25,609 bases of DNA, from the NCBI GenBank assembly GCA_025451425.1, contig JANWKK010000282.1:1-25609 (forward strand), in the 5' to 3' direction. The notes under the pieces were generated by a model. That model saw only the letters and a list, made by a program, of their open reading frames with translations. It had not been told where the DNA came from and did no database searches. Positions 6,744 to 14,157 of the stretch are shown in pieces. Position 1 is the first letter of the stretch, and the number at the start of each line of letters is the position of its first letter. The position numbers were made by a program, and so were the translations under genes. The DNA comes from Gemmatimonadaceae bacterium. GTDB taxonomy: Bacteria; Gemmatimonadota; Gemmatimonadetes; Gemmatimonadales; Gemmatimonadaceae.

Positions 6744-7204
6744 TGAAGCCTGGAGACAGCTACATCAGAGCGTTCGTGCTTGCCATGCTCGCGACATTCG
6801 ACGCACGCCTTGCAGACGACAGCGTCATCTGCGCGGAATAACGATTGTGACAGTCGATGGTCACGCTAGAAACGACACGCGCGCCGTTGATGCGGCGCGC
6901 TGAAGACGAAACGGAGATTTGTTGTTGCAGGGGGGCAGAGCGGCCGGCGACGGTCAACGCATTCGCCGCAGAGTTCGACGTCGAGAACGAGCACCTTCGT
7001 TGCGGTAAATCCACGCAGTACCCTCGTTCAGTGAGAACAGTCGCTCAACGCGAATATAGGAAGCACACATATCACACGCAATAGGTGTGCGCGCGTTGCA
7101 CTTCCGTCGCAGAACATGAAATGCGAGGTTTCGATTCGCACTCGACGTGTGAAATTGCCGTCGCCGCGTTGCAAAGCGCATGACATTGAAAGGAGCTGAC
7201 TGGC

Positions 7205-8230
7205 GTGAAAGCGCTCGTAAAAGAGTCCGCGGAAGCTGGATTCGTTTTGAAAGATGTCGCCGAGCCAACAATTCGGGACAATGAAGTATTGATTCGCGTG
7301 CGCCGCGCCGGAGTGTGCGGTACTGACGTGCACATCTACGAATGGGATGCGTGGGCGCGCGGCCGGTGCGTGCCGCCATTCATCGTTGGACACGAGTTCG
7401 CCGGTGAAGTCGTGCAAGTTGGTGAGCTCGTCACCGATGTGCGCGAAGGCGACCGCGTGACAGCGGAAGGTCACATCGTCGATGGCCGCTGTCTGCTTTG
7501 TCGCACGGGCAACGCACATGTGTGTCCGTACACAAAGATCATCGGCGTCGACCGTGATGGCTGTTTTGCCGAGTACATCGCCATGCCAGCGACCAATGTC
7601 TGGCACTTGGACGACAACATCTCGTTCGACATTGGTGGTATTCACGATCCGATGGGCAATGCATTCCATACGGCGCTGAGCGCCGATATTCCTGGCGCGA
7701 CGGTGTTGGTGACCGGATGCGGACCGATCGGATTGTTCGCGATCGGCATTTGTAAGGCGGCTGGCGCGTCACGCATCATCGCATCGGACATCAATGAGAC
7801 GAGGCTTGCGCTTGCCTCACGAATGGGCGCGCACGACGTCGTGCATCCGAACGAAGCGGCGAAGGTCGTGAAGCGACACACCGACGGGCTCGGCGTCGAC
7901 GTGGTACTCGAGATGTCCGGCGTACCGTCGGCGATTCATCAAGCCTTCGCGCTTGTGCGCGTTGGCGGCCATGTGCAGATGCTCGGCATTCCAGCGAAGC
8001 CGATGGAGGTGGACTTCGCGACGGAGGTGATCTTCAAAGGGATCACTGTGTACGGCGTGGTCGGACGCAGAATGTACGAGACGTGGCATCAAATGACGCG
8101 ATTTCTCCGCTCGTGCAATTTTGATCCGTCGCCCGTAATCACTCATCGCTTTCCGTTGGATGCCGCGGACGATGCAATTCACGCAATCAAGAGCGGCGAG
8201 GCGGGCAAGGTCATTTTCGAGATCGCGTAG
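7205..8230 (+). CDS. tdh: L-threonine 3-dehydrogenase
   Basis: At 341 residues this matches the length of E. coli Tdh, an NAD-dependent zinc alcohol-dehydrogenase-family enzyme that oxidises L-threonine to 2-amino-3-ketobutyrate. The catalytic zinc ligands are Cys38, His63 and Glu64 (GHEF). The NAD fold shows VTGCGPIGLFAIGICKAAGA and then ASD at the end of the next strand. The structural zinc site has Cys96, Cys99 and Cys107, but the fourth position, Cys93 in E. coli, is Asp93 here. The start is GTG at 7205 with AAGGAG nine bases upstream. kbl follows 95 bp later, so both enzymes of the threonine-to-glycine route are present. Confidence 0.95.
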   Translation: MKALVKESAEAGFVLKDVAEPTIRDNEVLIRVRRAGVCGTDVHIYEWDAWARGRCVPPFIVGHEFAGEVVQVGELVTDVREGDRVTAEGHIVDGRCLLCRTGNAHVCPYTKIIGVDRDGCFAEYIAMPATNVWHLDDNISFDIGGIHDPMGNAFHTALSADIPGATVLVTGCGPIGLFAIGICKAAGASRIIASDINETRLALASRMGAHDVVHPNEAAKVVKRHTDGLGVDVVLEMSGVPSAIHQAFALVRVGGHVQMLGIPAKPMEVDFATEVIFKGITVYGVVGRRMYETWHQMTRFLRSCNFDPSPVITHRFPLDAADDAIHAIKSGEAGKVIFEIA

Positions 8231-8325
8231 GAAGTGACGAAGTTGCGAGTGACGAGCGAGCATCAACGCTCAGCGTTATGCGCCCGCTCGACTCCTGACG
8301 AGACTCACGTACAGGCGAGGGGAAC

Positions 8326-9534
8326 GTGACGGCAACCAAGACAACGTTCGATGGCACACTCGAACAACAGCTCGAGCAGTTCAAGCGCGATCGTGTGTAC
8401 AAGCGATTGAACTATCTCGATTCACCGCAGTCGGCGTGGGTGCGGATGGAGGGACGCGGCGAGATACTGATTCTTTCGTCGAACAACTATCTCGGACTGT
8501 GTGACGAGCCGTCGGTGATCGAAGCGGGCATCGACGGGCTTCGACGCTACGGTGCCGGCACAGCGAGTGTGCGCTTCATCTGCGGCACCTTCACAATTCA
8601 TCGTGAACTGGAAGAGGCACTCGCGCGTTTCGTCGGAACGGATTCGTCGATGAGTTTCGTATCCGCGTGGAATGCCAACGAGGGATTGACCAGCACGATC
8701 GTTCAGGAGGGGGATTTCGTCTTATCAGATGCGCTCAATCACGCTTCGATCATCGACTCGATGCGGTTGGCGAAGGCAATCTCCAAATGCACGACGGCGG
8801 TTTACAAGCACGGTGACATGGACGACCTGCGCGACAAACTCCGCGCGGCATCGAGCGCGCGTCGTCGATTGATCTGGACAGATGGCATATTCTCGATGGA
8901 GGGTGCGATTGCCAAGCTTCCCGAGATTCTCGAGATCGCACGATCACACGATGCGATAGTGCTCGTTGACGACTCGCACGCGACCGGTGTGCTCGGGAAA
9001 AATGGGCGAGGAACGGCGGAGCATTATGGATTGGTTGGCGAGGTCGACGTCATTACTTCGACGCTCGGTAAAGCCCTAGGCGGTGCCGCGGGCGGCTTCG
9101 TCGCGGGATCTGCGGCGCTCACGGATTATTTGACGCAACGATCACGTCCACAACTTTTCTCGAATGCGCTTCCGCCGACTGTTGCCGCGAGCGCGCTGGC
9201 CGCGGTCCGATTGATCGAGCAACATCCGGAGCGCGTTGAGACGCTCCGCGAAAACTCGCGCTACTTCCGCGAGCAGATTATCGAGGCGGGCTTCAAACCA
9301 TTACCTGGCGAAACGCCTATCATTCCGATCATTGTCGGCGAAACGGCCTCCGCGATCCAAATGAGCGACATGCTGCTCGACGAAGGCGTATTCGTAACTG
9401 GATTTGGTTACCCGGTCGTGCCGCAGGGGCAGGCGCGCGTTCGTTGTCAAATTTCGGCGGCGCACTCGCGCGACGATCTTGATACTGCGATTCAGGCCTT
9501 CAAGAAGGTTGGTCGTCGGCTGAACATCATTTAA
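8326..9534 (+). CDS. kbl: Glycine C-acetyltransferase (2-amino-3-ketobutyrate CoA ligase)
   Basis: This 402-residue PLP enzyme of the alpha-oxoamine synthase family cleaves 2-amino-3-ketobutyrate with CoA to glycine and acetyl-CoA, completing the reaction begun by Tdh. The PLP lysine is Lys249 in STLGKALGGAAGG, Asp215 in VDDSHATG contacts the pyridine nitrogen, and His139 in DALNHASI stacks on the cofactor. SSNNYLGL and GAGTASVRFICGT are family signatures. The start is GTG at 8326 with GAGG five bases upstream. The family also contains KAS, ALAS and BioF enzymes, but the tdh neighbour and the SVRFICGT wording decide for Kbl. Confidence 0.94.
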   Translation: MTATKTTFDGTLEQQLEQFKRDRVYKRLNYLDSPQSAWVRMEGRGEILILSSNNYLGLCDEPSVIEAGIDGLRRYGAGTASVRFICGTFTIHRELEEALARFVGTDSSMSFVSAWNANEGLTSTIVQEGDFVLSDALNHASIIDSMRLAKAISKCTTAVYKHGDMDDLRDKLRAASSARRRLIWTDGIFSMEGAIAKLPEILEIARSHDAIVLVDDSHATGVLGKNGRGTAEHYGLVGEVDVITSTLGKALGGAAGGFVAGSAALTDYLTQRSRPQLFSNALPPTVAASALAAVRLIEQHPERVETLRENSRYFREQIIEAGFKPLPGETPIIPIIVGETASAIQMSDMLLDEGVFVTGFGYPVVPQGQARVRCQISAAHSRDDLDTAIQAFKKVGRRLNII

Positions 9535-9546
9535 CGCCAACGTAAG

Positions 9547-9870
9547 TCAGCGCGCACAACGAACGGTAATCACGAGGCGCTTCCAACTGGCGACGTCATC
9601 GCCGGCGACACGACTCACTTCAGCCGTGTAACGTTCGCCGTCGAACATCGTTGGAGCGAGCCAGGCATTCACGTCGGGCGAGAGATGTCCAACGACATCT
9701 CCGCCGCGTGCGTGGACCCACACATTTGGCTCATCGATGCCGGGCGGGTCGGGGACGAGAATGAGCTTGTCGCCCTCTTTGAGACGGTGGACAACAGACG
9801 TGCGCTGCCCAAAAACGGTGCCGTAGACCGGAGTGAGGAACTCCCGCGCTCCCGGGAGAATCGACGACAT
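9547..9870 (-). CDS. Standalone HIRAN-like domain protein
   Basis: The 107-residue product consists of little more than one domain: an N-terminal extension (ILPGAREFLTPVYG), then VVHRLKEGDKLILVPDP, EPNVWVHARGGDVVGHLSP and an ERYTAEVSRVAG strand. This order matches the HIRAN pattern (a basic or Gly turn, a hydrophobic strand, an Asn-x-hydrophobic strand, then VGHL), a fold that in HLTF binds 3'-OH DNA ends. The ATG at 9870 is chosen because GGAGG lies four bases upstream; an upstream start at 9918 lacks this. Its role in bacteria as a single domain is not known. It is convergent with kbl, with a 12-bp gap. Confidence 0.6.
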   Translation of the reverse strand: MSSILPGAREFLTPVYGTVFGQRTSVVHRLKEGDKLILVPDPPGIDEPNVWVHARGGDVVGHLSPDVNAWLAPTMFDGERYTAEVSRVAGDDVASWKRLVITVRCAR

Positions 9871-9874
9871 AGGG

Positions 9875-9879
9875 CCTCC
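9875..9879 (-). promoter_or_regulatory. Ribosome site fixing the HIRAN-like start
   Basis: A perfect GGAGG on the minus strand, four bases before ATG 9870, selects the 107-residue form over the 123-residue form. Confidence 0.65.
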
Positions 9880-9953
9880 GTACGCAGCAAATCGGAATGG
9901 CTTGATGGACCTGCCCACCCCCGGTTCGGGCCGCGGGCCTGCTTCTCCTTCTC

Positions 9954-9983
9954 ATAGTATGCCACGGGCGCGCGAAACGGCAA
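9954..9983 (-). promoter_or_regulatory. Candidate sigma-70-type promoter for the HIRAN-like gene
   Basis: On the minus strand TTGCCG (9978-9983) and TACTAT (9954-9959) are separated by 18 bases. The inferred transcript would have a leader of about 75 bases before ATG 9870. Confidence 0.45.
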
Positions 9984-10065
9984 ACCGTGACGCCCTGGCT
10001 CTTTTACGCGTCCGAACAGCAGGGGAAACCCTTCACTAAACAGAACCTCAGCTTCGAGGATTCGT

Positions 10066-10731
10066 ATGCGAGTCACCCGTGCCCTAGCCGCCGCAGTGGC
10101 GATAGTCGCCGCGATGCCGCGCGTTGGGACGGCACAGTTAGGAAGCTCATTCAAGGACGCGTGGTTCTGGGGCGTGAAGGCCGGCGGTATGGACTTCAAC
10201 TCCGGAACGACGACGCACCGCCAAGCACCACTTGCCGGGATTGAATGGCTCATCACCCGCAGTCACGGTGGTCTTTACGTCTCCTACTCCGAGGCGTTCT
10301 TCACCGATCAAGCGGCGATCCTAACGAACAGCAGTCCATCGGACACGGTTCCGCGCATCATAAACCTGAAGAACATGCGCCGGCTGGATGTCGCGGCAAT
10401 GGTCTTCCCCGGCAGCAATCTGTACGTGCATCCGTACGCCGGGATCGGCTTTTCGGTCAAGCAAGTCAGCAGCGCGGCGCCCGCGGACAATAATTTCGCG
10501 ACGGTGGACGAGTACAATGCCACCCAAGCGTACATCTCGCAGCTGAGGACGGGTGCGTCACCGTACTTCGTCGCCGGCAGTCAGCTTCGCTTGATCGGGT
10601 TCTCGGTGTTCTTCCAGGGCACGGCAAGCCCCGCGCAAAAGAACATGTTTCTCTACAACGGCAAAGCGTTCCACCTCACATACGAGGCTGGCCTCAGATA
10701 CAATGTCGGCAGCTCGATCAGCAAAGACTGA
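10066..10731 (+). CDS. Secreted outer-membrane beta-barrel-like protein
   Basis: This 221-residue protein has a clear Sec signal peptide (MRVTRALAAAVAIVAAMPRV, likely cleaved after GTA before QLGSS). The rest has alternating hydrophobic/polar strands and aromatic residues typical of a small 8-10-strand barrel, for example FWGVKAGGMDF, GGLYVSYSEAFF, LYVHPYAGIGFSVK, SPYFVAGSQLRL and HLTYEAGLRYNVG. It does not end in the classical C-terminal Phe. GAGGA stands five bases before the ATG, and a strong terminator follows, so it is monocistronic. The function is unknown; it may be a structural or porin-like OMP. Confidence 0.7.
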   Translation: MRVTRALAAAVAIVAAMPRVGTAQLGSSFKDAWFWGVKAGGMDFNSGTTTHRQAPLAGIEWLITRSHGGLYVSYSEAFFTDQAAILTNSSPSDTVPRIINLKNMRRLDVAAMVFPGSNLYVHPYAGIGFSVKQVSSAAPADNNFATVDEYNATQAYISQLRTGASPYFVAGSQLRLIGFSVFFQGTASPAQKNMFLYNGKAFHLTYEAGLRYNVGSSISKD

Positions 10732-10753
10732 CCGAATCGAATACCGAACGACG

Positions 10754-10790
10754 AAGAGCCCGCGTCAGACCGACGCGGGCTCTTTCTTTT
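10754..10790 (+). terminator. Rho-independent terminator after the OMP gene
   Basis: The 13-bp arms AAGAGCCCGCGTC and GACGCGGGCTCTT with loop AGACC are followed by TTCTTTT. It lies between the OMP gene and the convergent glycosylase gene. Confidence 0.9.
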
Positions 10791-10798
10791 GACGCGTG

Positions 10799-11458
10799 TC
10801 AGCGGTCGGCCGCCAGACGCGGGAATCCCGGCGGCGTCTTGGAGACGAACGGATTATCCGAGACGAACCAACGCAGCGGCCAATCGGCGGAGCGAGAGAT
10901 ACCGACGCGCGGCGTTATGGTCACCGCCTCACGAGAGACATCGACGCCGCGGCGGATAACGACGGGTGGCGATTGCAGCGGCGTGCGATTATGGCGTGAA
11001 TCGATGCCTAACGCCTGGCAGAGTTTCCCCGGTCCATTGGTGAGATCGTTGTCGCGACGCGTACGAAGACCGCGGCGGGCCCGCATGAGATCGATGCCGC
11101 CGATCGGCTCGAGCGCACGGACGAGAACTGCGCTCGGCTCCCCTTCCGCGCGCGTGACGGCGTTGAAGCACCAGTACATGCCGTAAATGAAATAGACGTA
11201 CGCAATGCCTGGTGGACCATACAGGGGCGCGGTTCGCGCCGTGCGTCCTGCCGCGGCGTGACAGGCGAGATCATGCTCGCCGAGGTACGCCTCCGTCTCG
11301 ACAATGCGTCCACTCGCTATGCCTTCGCGTGTTCGGCATTCCAGAACGGCACCGAGGAGATCGCGCGCCACAAGCTCCGTCGGACGAGCATAGAATTCGG
11401 GAGGAAGCACCGCGGGGCGCTTGGAGACCCGCGGTGCGCTTGCCGCGATGCTACTCAA
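10799..11458 (-). CDS. 3-methyladenine DNA glycosylase (AAG/MPG family)
   Basis: This 219-residue protein is a monofunctional base-excision repair glycosylase of the AAG (MPG) family, which flips out and removes alkylated or deaminated purines. Signatures are VARDLLG, the catalytic Glu region RIVETEAYLGEHDLACHA, YGPPGIAYVYFIYGMYWCFN, NGPGKLCQALGI and ITPRVGIS. The start is taken as TTG 11458, which overlaps the stop of the NYN gene (TTGA) and implies translational coupling. An in-frame GTG 16 codons later is an alternative. It is the downstream gene of a minus-strand operon with the NYN/LOTUS protein and is convergent with the OMP gene. Confidence 0.92.
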   Translation of the reverse strand: MSSIAASAPRVSKRPAVLPPEFYARPTELVARDLLGAVLECRTREGIASGRIVETEAYLGEHDLACHAAAGRTARTAPLYGPPGIAYVYFIYGMYWCFNAVTRAEGEPSAVLVRALEPIGGIDLMRARRGLRTRRDNDLTNGPGKLCQALGIDSRHNRTPLQSPPVVIRRGVDVSREAVTITPRVGISRSADWPLRWFVSDNPFVSKTPPGFPRLAADR

Positions 11459-13323
11459 TTCTCGGACTTCGGGGCTTTTTTGGTCCGCGCACGGCGATGC
11501 GCGGTCTTGGCAGCAGTGCGAGCACGCGACTTTCGTGGTGTGGATGCCGTTGAGGCAGGCGTCGACGCTTCCGCGGGAGCGGCGGCGACCGTCTCCATCG
11601 GGGCGGCGGGTGTGCGACGTCCACCACGCTTCCGACCACCGCGCTGTGGCCCCTCGTCGCTGACGCTCGGAGTTGAAACCTCGAGCACGCGGATCTCCGG
11701 CGCCGTAACAGCCGGCACGTGCTCGACCACCGGCGCGGACGGCGTTGCCGTCTCGCGCGGAAGCGCGGGCTCGTCGACTACTCCAACGGCAAGAAGCTCG
11801 GGCGGCGGACCCTCGAGACGGCCCCGGCCGCGACCACCCCCCCCGCGCGGTCCCATGCCGAGCCGCGGTGCCGGCGCACCTAACGCGGGACGCGGCGGCG
11901 ACGCCGCAGTATCCGCTCGCGCAACCTGATCGGTAACCGGGAGCGCTTCGGCGGCGCGAGCGACTTCGAAATCGTCACCGCGCCGTCGGAGATCGACCAC
12001 GCCGGAGTCGTGCGCATCCTTGAGAATTCGGATGAACATCCGCTCATGGAGACTCTCGCTGTCTCGGCCGAGAATCTCGCGAGCACGATGCCTAACGGCA
12101 CTCGCCCGAGTCGTGTCGTCGTCGTCCGTCGTGAGGGTCTCGACGGCGCGTCGGACGAGGTCGAACGCCTCGTTGCGCGTCAGGCGCTCGCCGGCCGCGC
12201 CGATGACATCGCCGGCCGGAGCTACCGGCTCCTCGGCGAGACGGAGCGGCGCCGGCAAATCGGCGCCCGCCGCAGGCGTAGTCGCAGCCACGCGACCGCG
12301 ATCCTCACGCTCTCGCCCGCGGCCGCGACCACGGCCGCGTCGACCACGTCGGGCGCGCTCTTCTCGCTCTTCCGTAGGCTCGGCAGCCTCCCGCTGCACA
12401 ACGCCGTCGGCAGGAGCGCTCGGACGCTCGACTTCGACCGCTTCGAGCGCGGGAACCGCAGTACGAACCTCAGGCGCCGCTGTCGTCTGCGGCGGTCCAA
12501 CCTCGAGCTGGCCGTTCTCGAGCTTCGTTACTGACAGAAGGCCACGCTCATGCGCCTGCTGCACGAAGCGCGAGAACTTGGACATGCCGAGGTTCTTCTC
12601 GTCGAACGTGGGATCGATGTCCTGCATCACCTGCTTCAGCCGATCCGATCGCATGACGTCGCCGTTTCGCTTCATGCGAGTTACGGCTTCACTAACGAGC
12701 TCCCACGGATCGAACTTGCGTGCTGGCTCGTCGTCGCTGGCTTTCATCAGGCCAGCGAGTGCGTTGTAGCTGTAGTACTCGTCACAATTCTGAACGAGCA
12801 GATCGCTCGACGATTCGCGAATGCCGACGCCGATAACGTACTTGCCGTACTCCTTCAGCTTGATAACGAGACTCGAAAAATCAGAATCACCGGACAGCAG
12901 AATAAAGGTGCCGATTTCGGGTCGAGTAAAGACGAGCTCGAGGGCGTCGATGGCAAGTCGAATATCGGTTGCGTTCTTCTTCGATGATCCGTACGCCGGA
13001 GCGAAGATCAGATCGATCGACGCTTCGGAGAGCGGGACGATGTATTGCGGATATCGTCGCCAGTCGGCGTAGGCGCGTTGAACGGCGACCTTGCCCTTGA
13101 TGATGTCCGACGAGAGGAGCGTGCGCAGCTCCTTTCCGAGATCGGAGCGAATGCCCATCGTGACATTGTCAAAATCGATGAGCAGCGCGGCGTTCGGCGC
13201 GTGGACAAACGGGGCTGCGAGGGAGTGGCTTGCGGCGATTGCGCCGGGACCACGGTGAATGAGGGCGCCCTGCGTACGCGACGCGGGGCTCGAAGCGGGA
13301 GTGCGCGGATGGCGTCCGTTCAT
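11455..13323 (-). CDS. NYN-domain (PIN-like) putative ribonuclease with LOTUS-like domains
   Basis: This 622-residue protein probably binds or cuts RNA in the cytoplasm. The NYN domain (about residues 43-190) shows ALLIDFDNV with Asp50 and Asp52, KKNATDIRLAIDAL with Asp120, and LLSGDSDFSSLV with Asp146 and Asp148, which is the full acidic set of the PIN/NYN fold. A LOTUS (OST-HTH)-like segment follows (FDPWELVSEAV to GQLEVGPP, about 205-285). Next comes a long disordered, Arg/Gly-rich stretch, a second LOTUS-like helical segment (LTRNEAFDLVRRAVETL to DDFEVARA) and a Pro/Ala/Lys-rich basic tail. The ATG at 13323 is preferred (GAGAAG upstream); a GTG at 13377 adds 18 residues but has no ribosome site. 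It is coupled to the glycosylase gene. Confidence 0.85.
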   Translation of the reverse strand: MNGRHPRTPASSPASRTQGALIHRGPGAIAASHSLAAPFVHAPNAALLIDFDNVTMGIRSDLGKELRTLLSSDIIKGKVAVQRAYADWRRYPQYIVPLSEASIDLIFAPAYGSSKKNATDIRLAIDALELVFTRPEIGTFILLSGDSDFSSLVIKLKEYGKYVIGVGIRESSSDLLVQNCDEYYSYNALAGLMKASDDEPARKFDPWELVSEAVTRMKRNGDVMRSDRLKQVMQDIDPTFDEKNLGMSKFSRFVQQAHERGLLSVTKLENGQLEVGPPQTTAAPEVRTAVPALEAVEVERPSAPADGVVQREAAEPTEEREERARRGRRGRGRGRGREREDRGRVAATTPAAGADLPAPLRLAEEPVAPAGDVIGAAGERLTRNEAFDLVRRAVETLTTDDDDTTRASAVRHRAREILGRDSESLHERMFIRILKDAHDSGVVDLRRRGDDFEVARAAEALPVTDQVARADTAASPPRPALGAPAPRLGMGPRGGGGRGRGRLEGPPPELLAVGVVDEPALPRETATPSAPVVEHVPAVTAPEIRVLEVSTPSVSDEGPQRGGRKRGGRRTPAAPMETVAAAPAEASTPASTASTPRKSRARTAAKTAHRRARTKKAPKSEN

Positions 13324-13369
13324 GAACTTCTCTACGGGTTGTGCTTTGTGCGCGTCCCGCGACCGGCTC

Positions 13370-13388
13370 TCTCGCACGAAATGCGAGA
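13370..13388. other. Hairpin in the leader of the NYN gene
   Basis: The arms TCTCGCA and TGCGAGA enclose loop CGAAA, about 50 bases before the NYN start codon. It could be a leader structure, possibly for self-regulation by the RNA-binding product. That role is a guess. Confidence 0.3.
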
Positions 13389-13569
13389 CGAGTCAGCCGC
13401 TCGCGCATCTACAGCCGAGTGGCGTGAGCCGAGGCGACCCGACGGGTCGTGGAGGCGTACTGCGACGTCTCCGCGCACGTCTCGCCGGTGCCGCGTCACA
13501 CTTCACTCGCGCTGAGCGATTTCAAGACTGCCGGCCGACCAGTTGCGGGCGGACCGAGAGTCGGGGCGT

Positions 13570-13598
13570 AATCTAAATGTGGACGGCGTCCCGTGAAA
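13570..13598 (-). promoter_or_regulatory. Candidate promoter of the NYN operon
   Basis: On the minus strand TTTCAC (13593-13598) and TAGATT (13570-13575) are spaced by 17 bases. The leader to ATG 13323 would be about 240 bases. The -35 match is moderate. Confidence 0.33.
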
Positions 13599-13637
13599 GA
13601 CCGTAACTCATTTCGAGCTAGCAGTTTTGCTCGCCCG

Positions 13638-14060
13638 TCACATTCCGATGGCCTTCAGGATGACTCGTTTGGGCCTCTGACCATCCCATTCGCCATAGAA
13701 AATGCGCTGCCATGGACCGAGGTCCAGGCGACCCTTGGTGACCGGAACAATCACCTCGTGCCCGATCGTAAGCGATCGTAGATGGGCAGCAGCGTTGTCC
13801 TCGCCGGTTCCGCTATTGTGGCGATATCGCGCCGGATCCCAAGGTGCGATGTCTTCCTCGAGCCACTGCAGAATGTCTTGCCAGAGATTCGGCTCGTGAT
13901 CGTTTACAAAAACTGACGCAGAAATGTGCATCGCCGACACGAGAACCATGCCATCGTCAATGTCGGCCGAGGAGCGACATTCCTCTACCTTGTCCGTGAT
14001 GTCGATGATTTCCTGTCGTTGCTTTGTGTTGAACGTGAGGTAATCGGTATGCGTCTTCAT
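13638..14060 (-). CDS. YjbQ/UPF0047 family protein
   Basis: This 140-residue protein covers the whole UPF0047 (YjbQ) domain. Signatures are DGMVLVSAMHISASVFVND, RYRHNSGTGEDNAAAHL, IVPVTKGRLDLGPWQRIFYGEWDGQRPKRV. The His/Asp/Asn cluster and the GRL.LG.WQ strand are conserved across the family. Members trimerise, and some have weak thiamine-phosphate-synthase activity in complementation; the true role is unsettled. The ATG at 14060 has no good ribosome site but gives the usual N-terminus (TDYLTFNTKQRQEIIDIT). It is divergent from the sensor-kinase operon, with a 97-bp gap. Confidence 0.9.
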   Translation of the reverse strand: MKTHTDYLTFNTKQRQEIIDITDKVEECRSSADIDDGMVLVSAMHISASVFVNDHEPNLWQDILQWLEEDIAPWDPARYRHNSGTGEDNAAAHLRSLTIGHEVIVPVTKGRLDLGPWQRIFYGEWDGQRPKRVILKAIGM

Positions 14061-14157
14061 GATGCGAAGAGGTGGTAGTCGTGGGTGGATGGCTCTCTGT
14101 ACCGTCGGTATGTTTCTTCACGAAACTGCCATTCGGGCCTGCGCGTAAGAGGTGCCA

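Larger units (their letters stand above)
6626..7204. other. 579-bp intergenic region between divergent genes
   Basis: I see no convincing protein gene here. The frames that stay open for 65-85 codons have Cys/Ser/Arg-rich translations with no recognisable motif. The region holds the two palindromes listed separately, a GC-rich hairpin (8-bp arms GCGCGCCG and CGGCGCGC at 6879-6900 with loop TTGATG and no T-run), and at its right end the AAGGAG ribosome site of tdh. It must contain promoters for both the basic protein and tdh, but I cannot place either with confidence. A small RNA is possible. Confidence 0.5.
13324..13637. other. 314-bp gap upstream of the NYN gene
   Basis: I see no convincing gene here. 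Frames stay open on both strands, as is normal in GC-rich DNA, but their translations are Arg/Ser-rich and show no motif. It contains the leader hairpin and the candidate promoter listed separately. Confidence 0.5.

Noticed and set aside
6879..6900. GC-rich hairpin GCGCGCCG-TTGATG-CGGCGCGC as a terminator
   Set aside because: No T-run follows on either strand and no gene ends nearby. It is kept only as a note in the intergenic entry.
11258..11929. 223-codon plus-strand frame opposite the NYN and glycosylase genes
   Set aside because: It is antisense to two clear genes, and its low-complexity Ala/Arg/Pro/Ser content is the complement of the disordered NYN tail.
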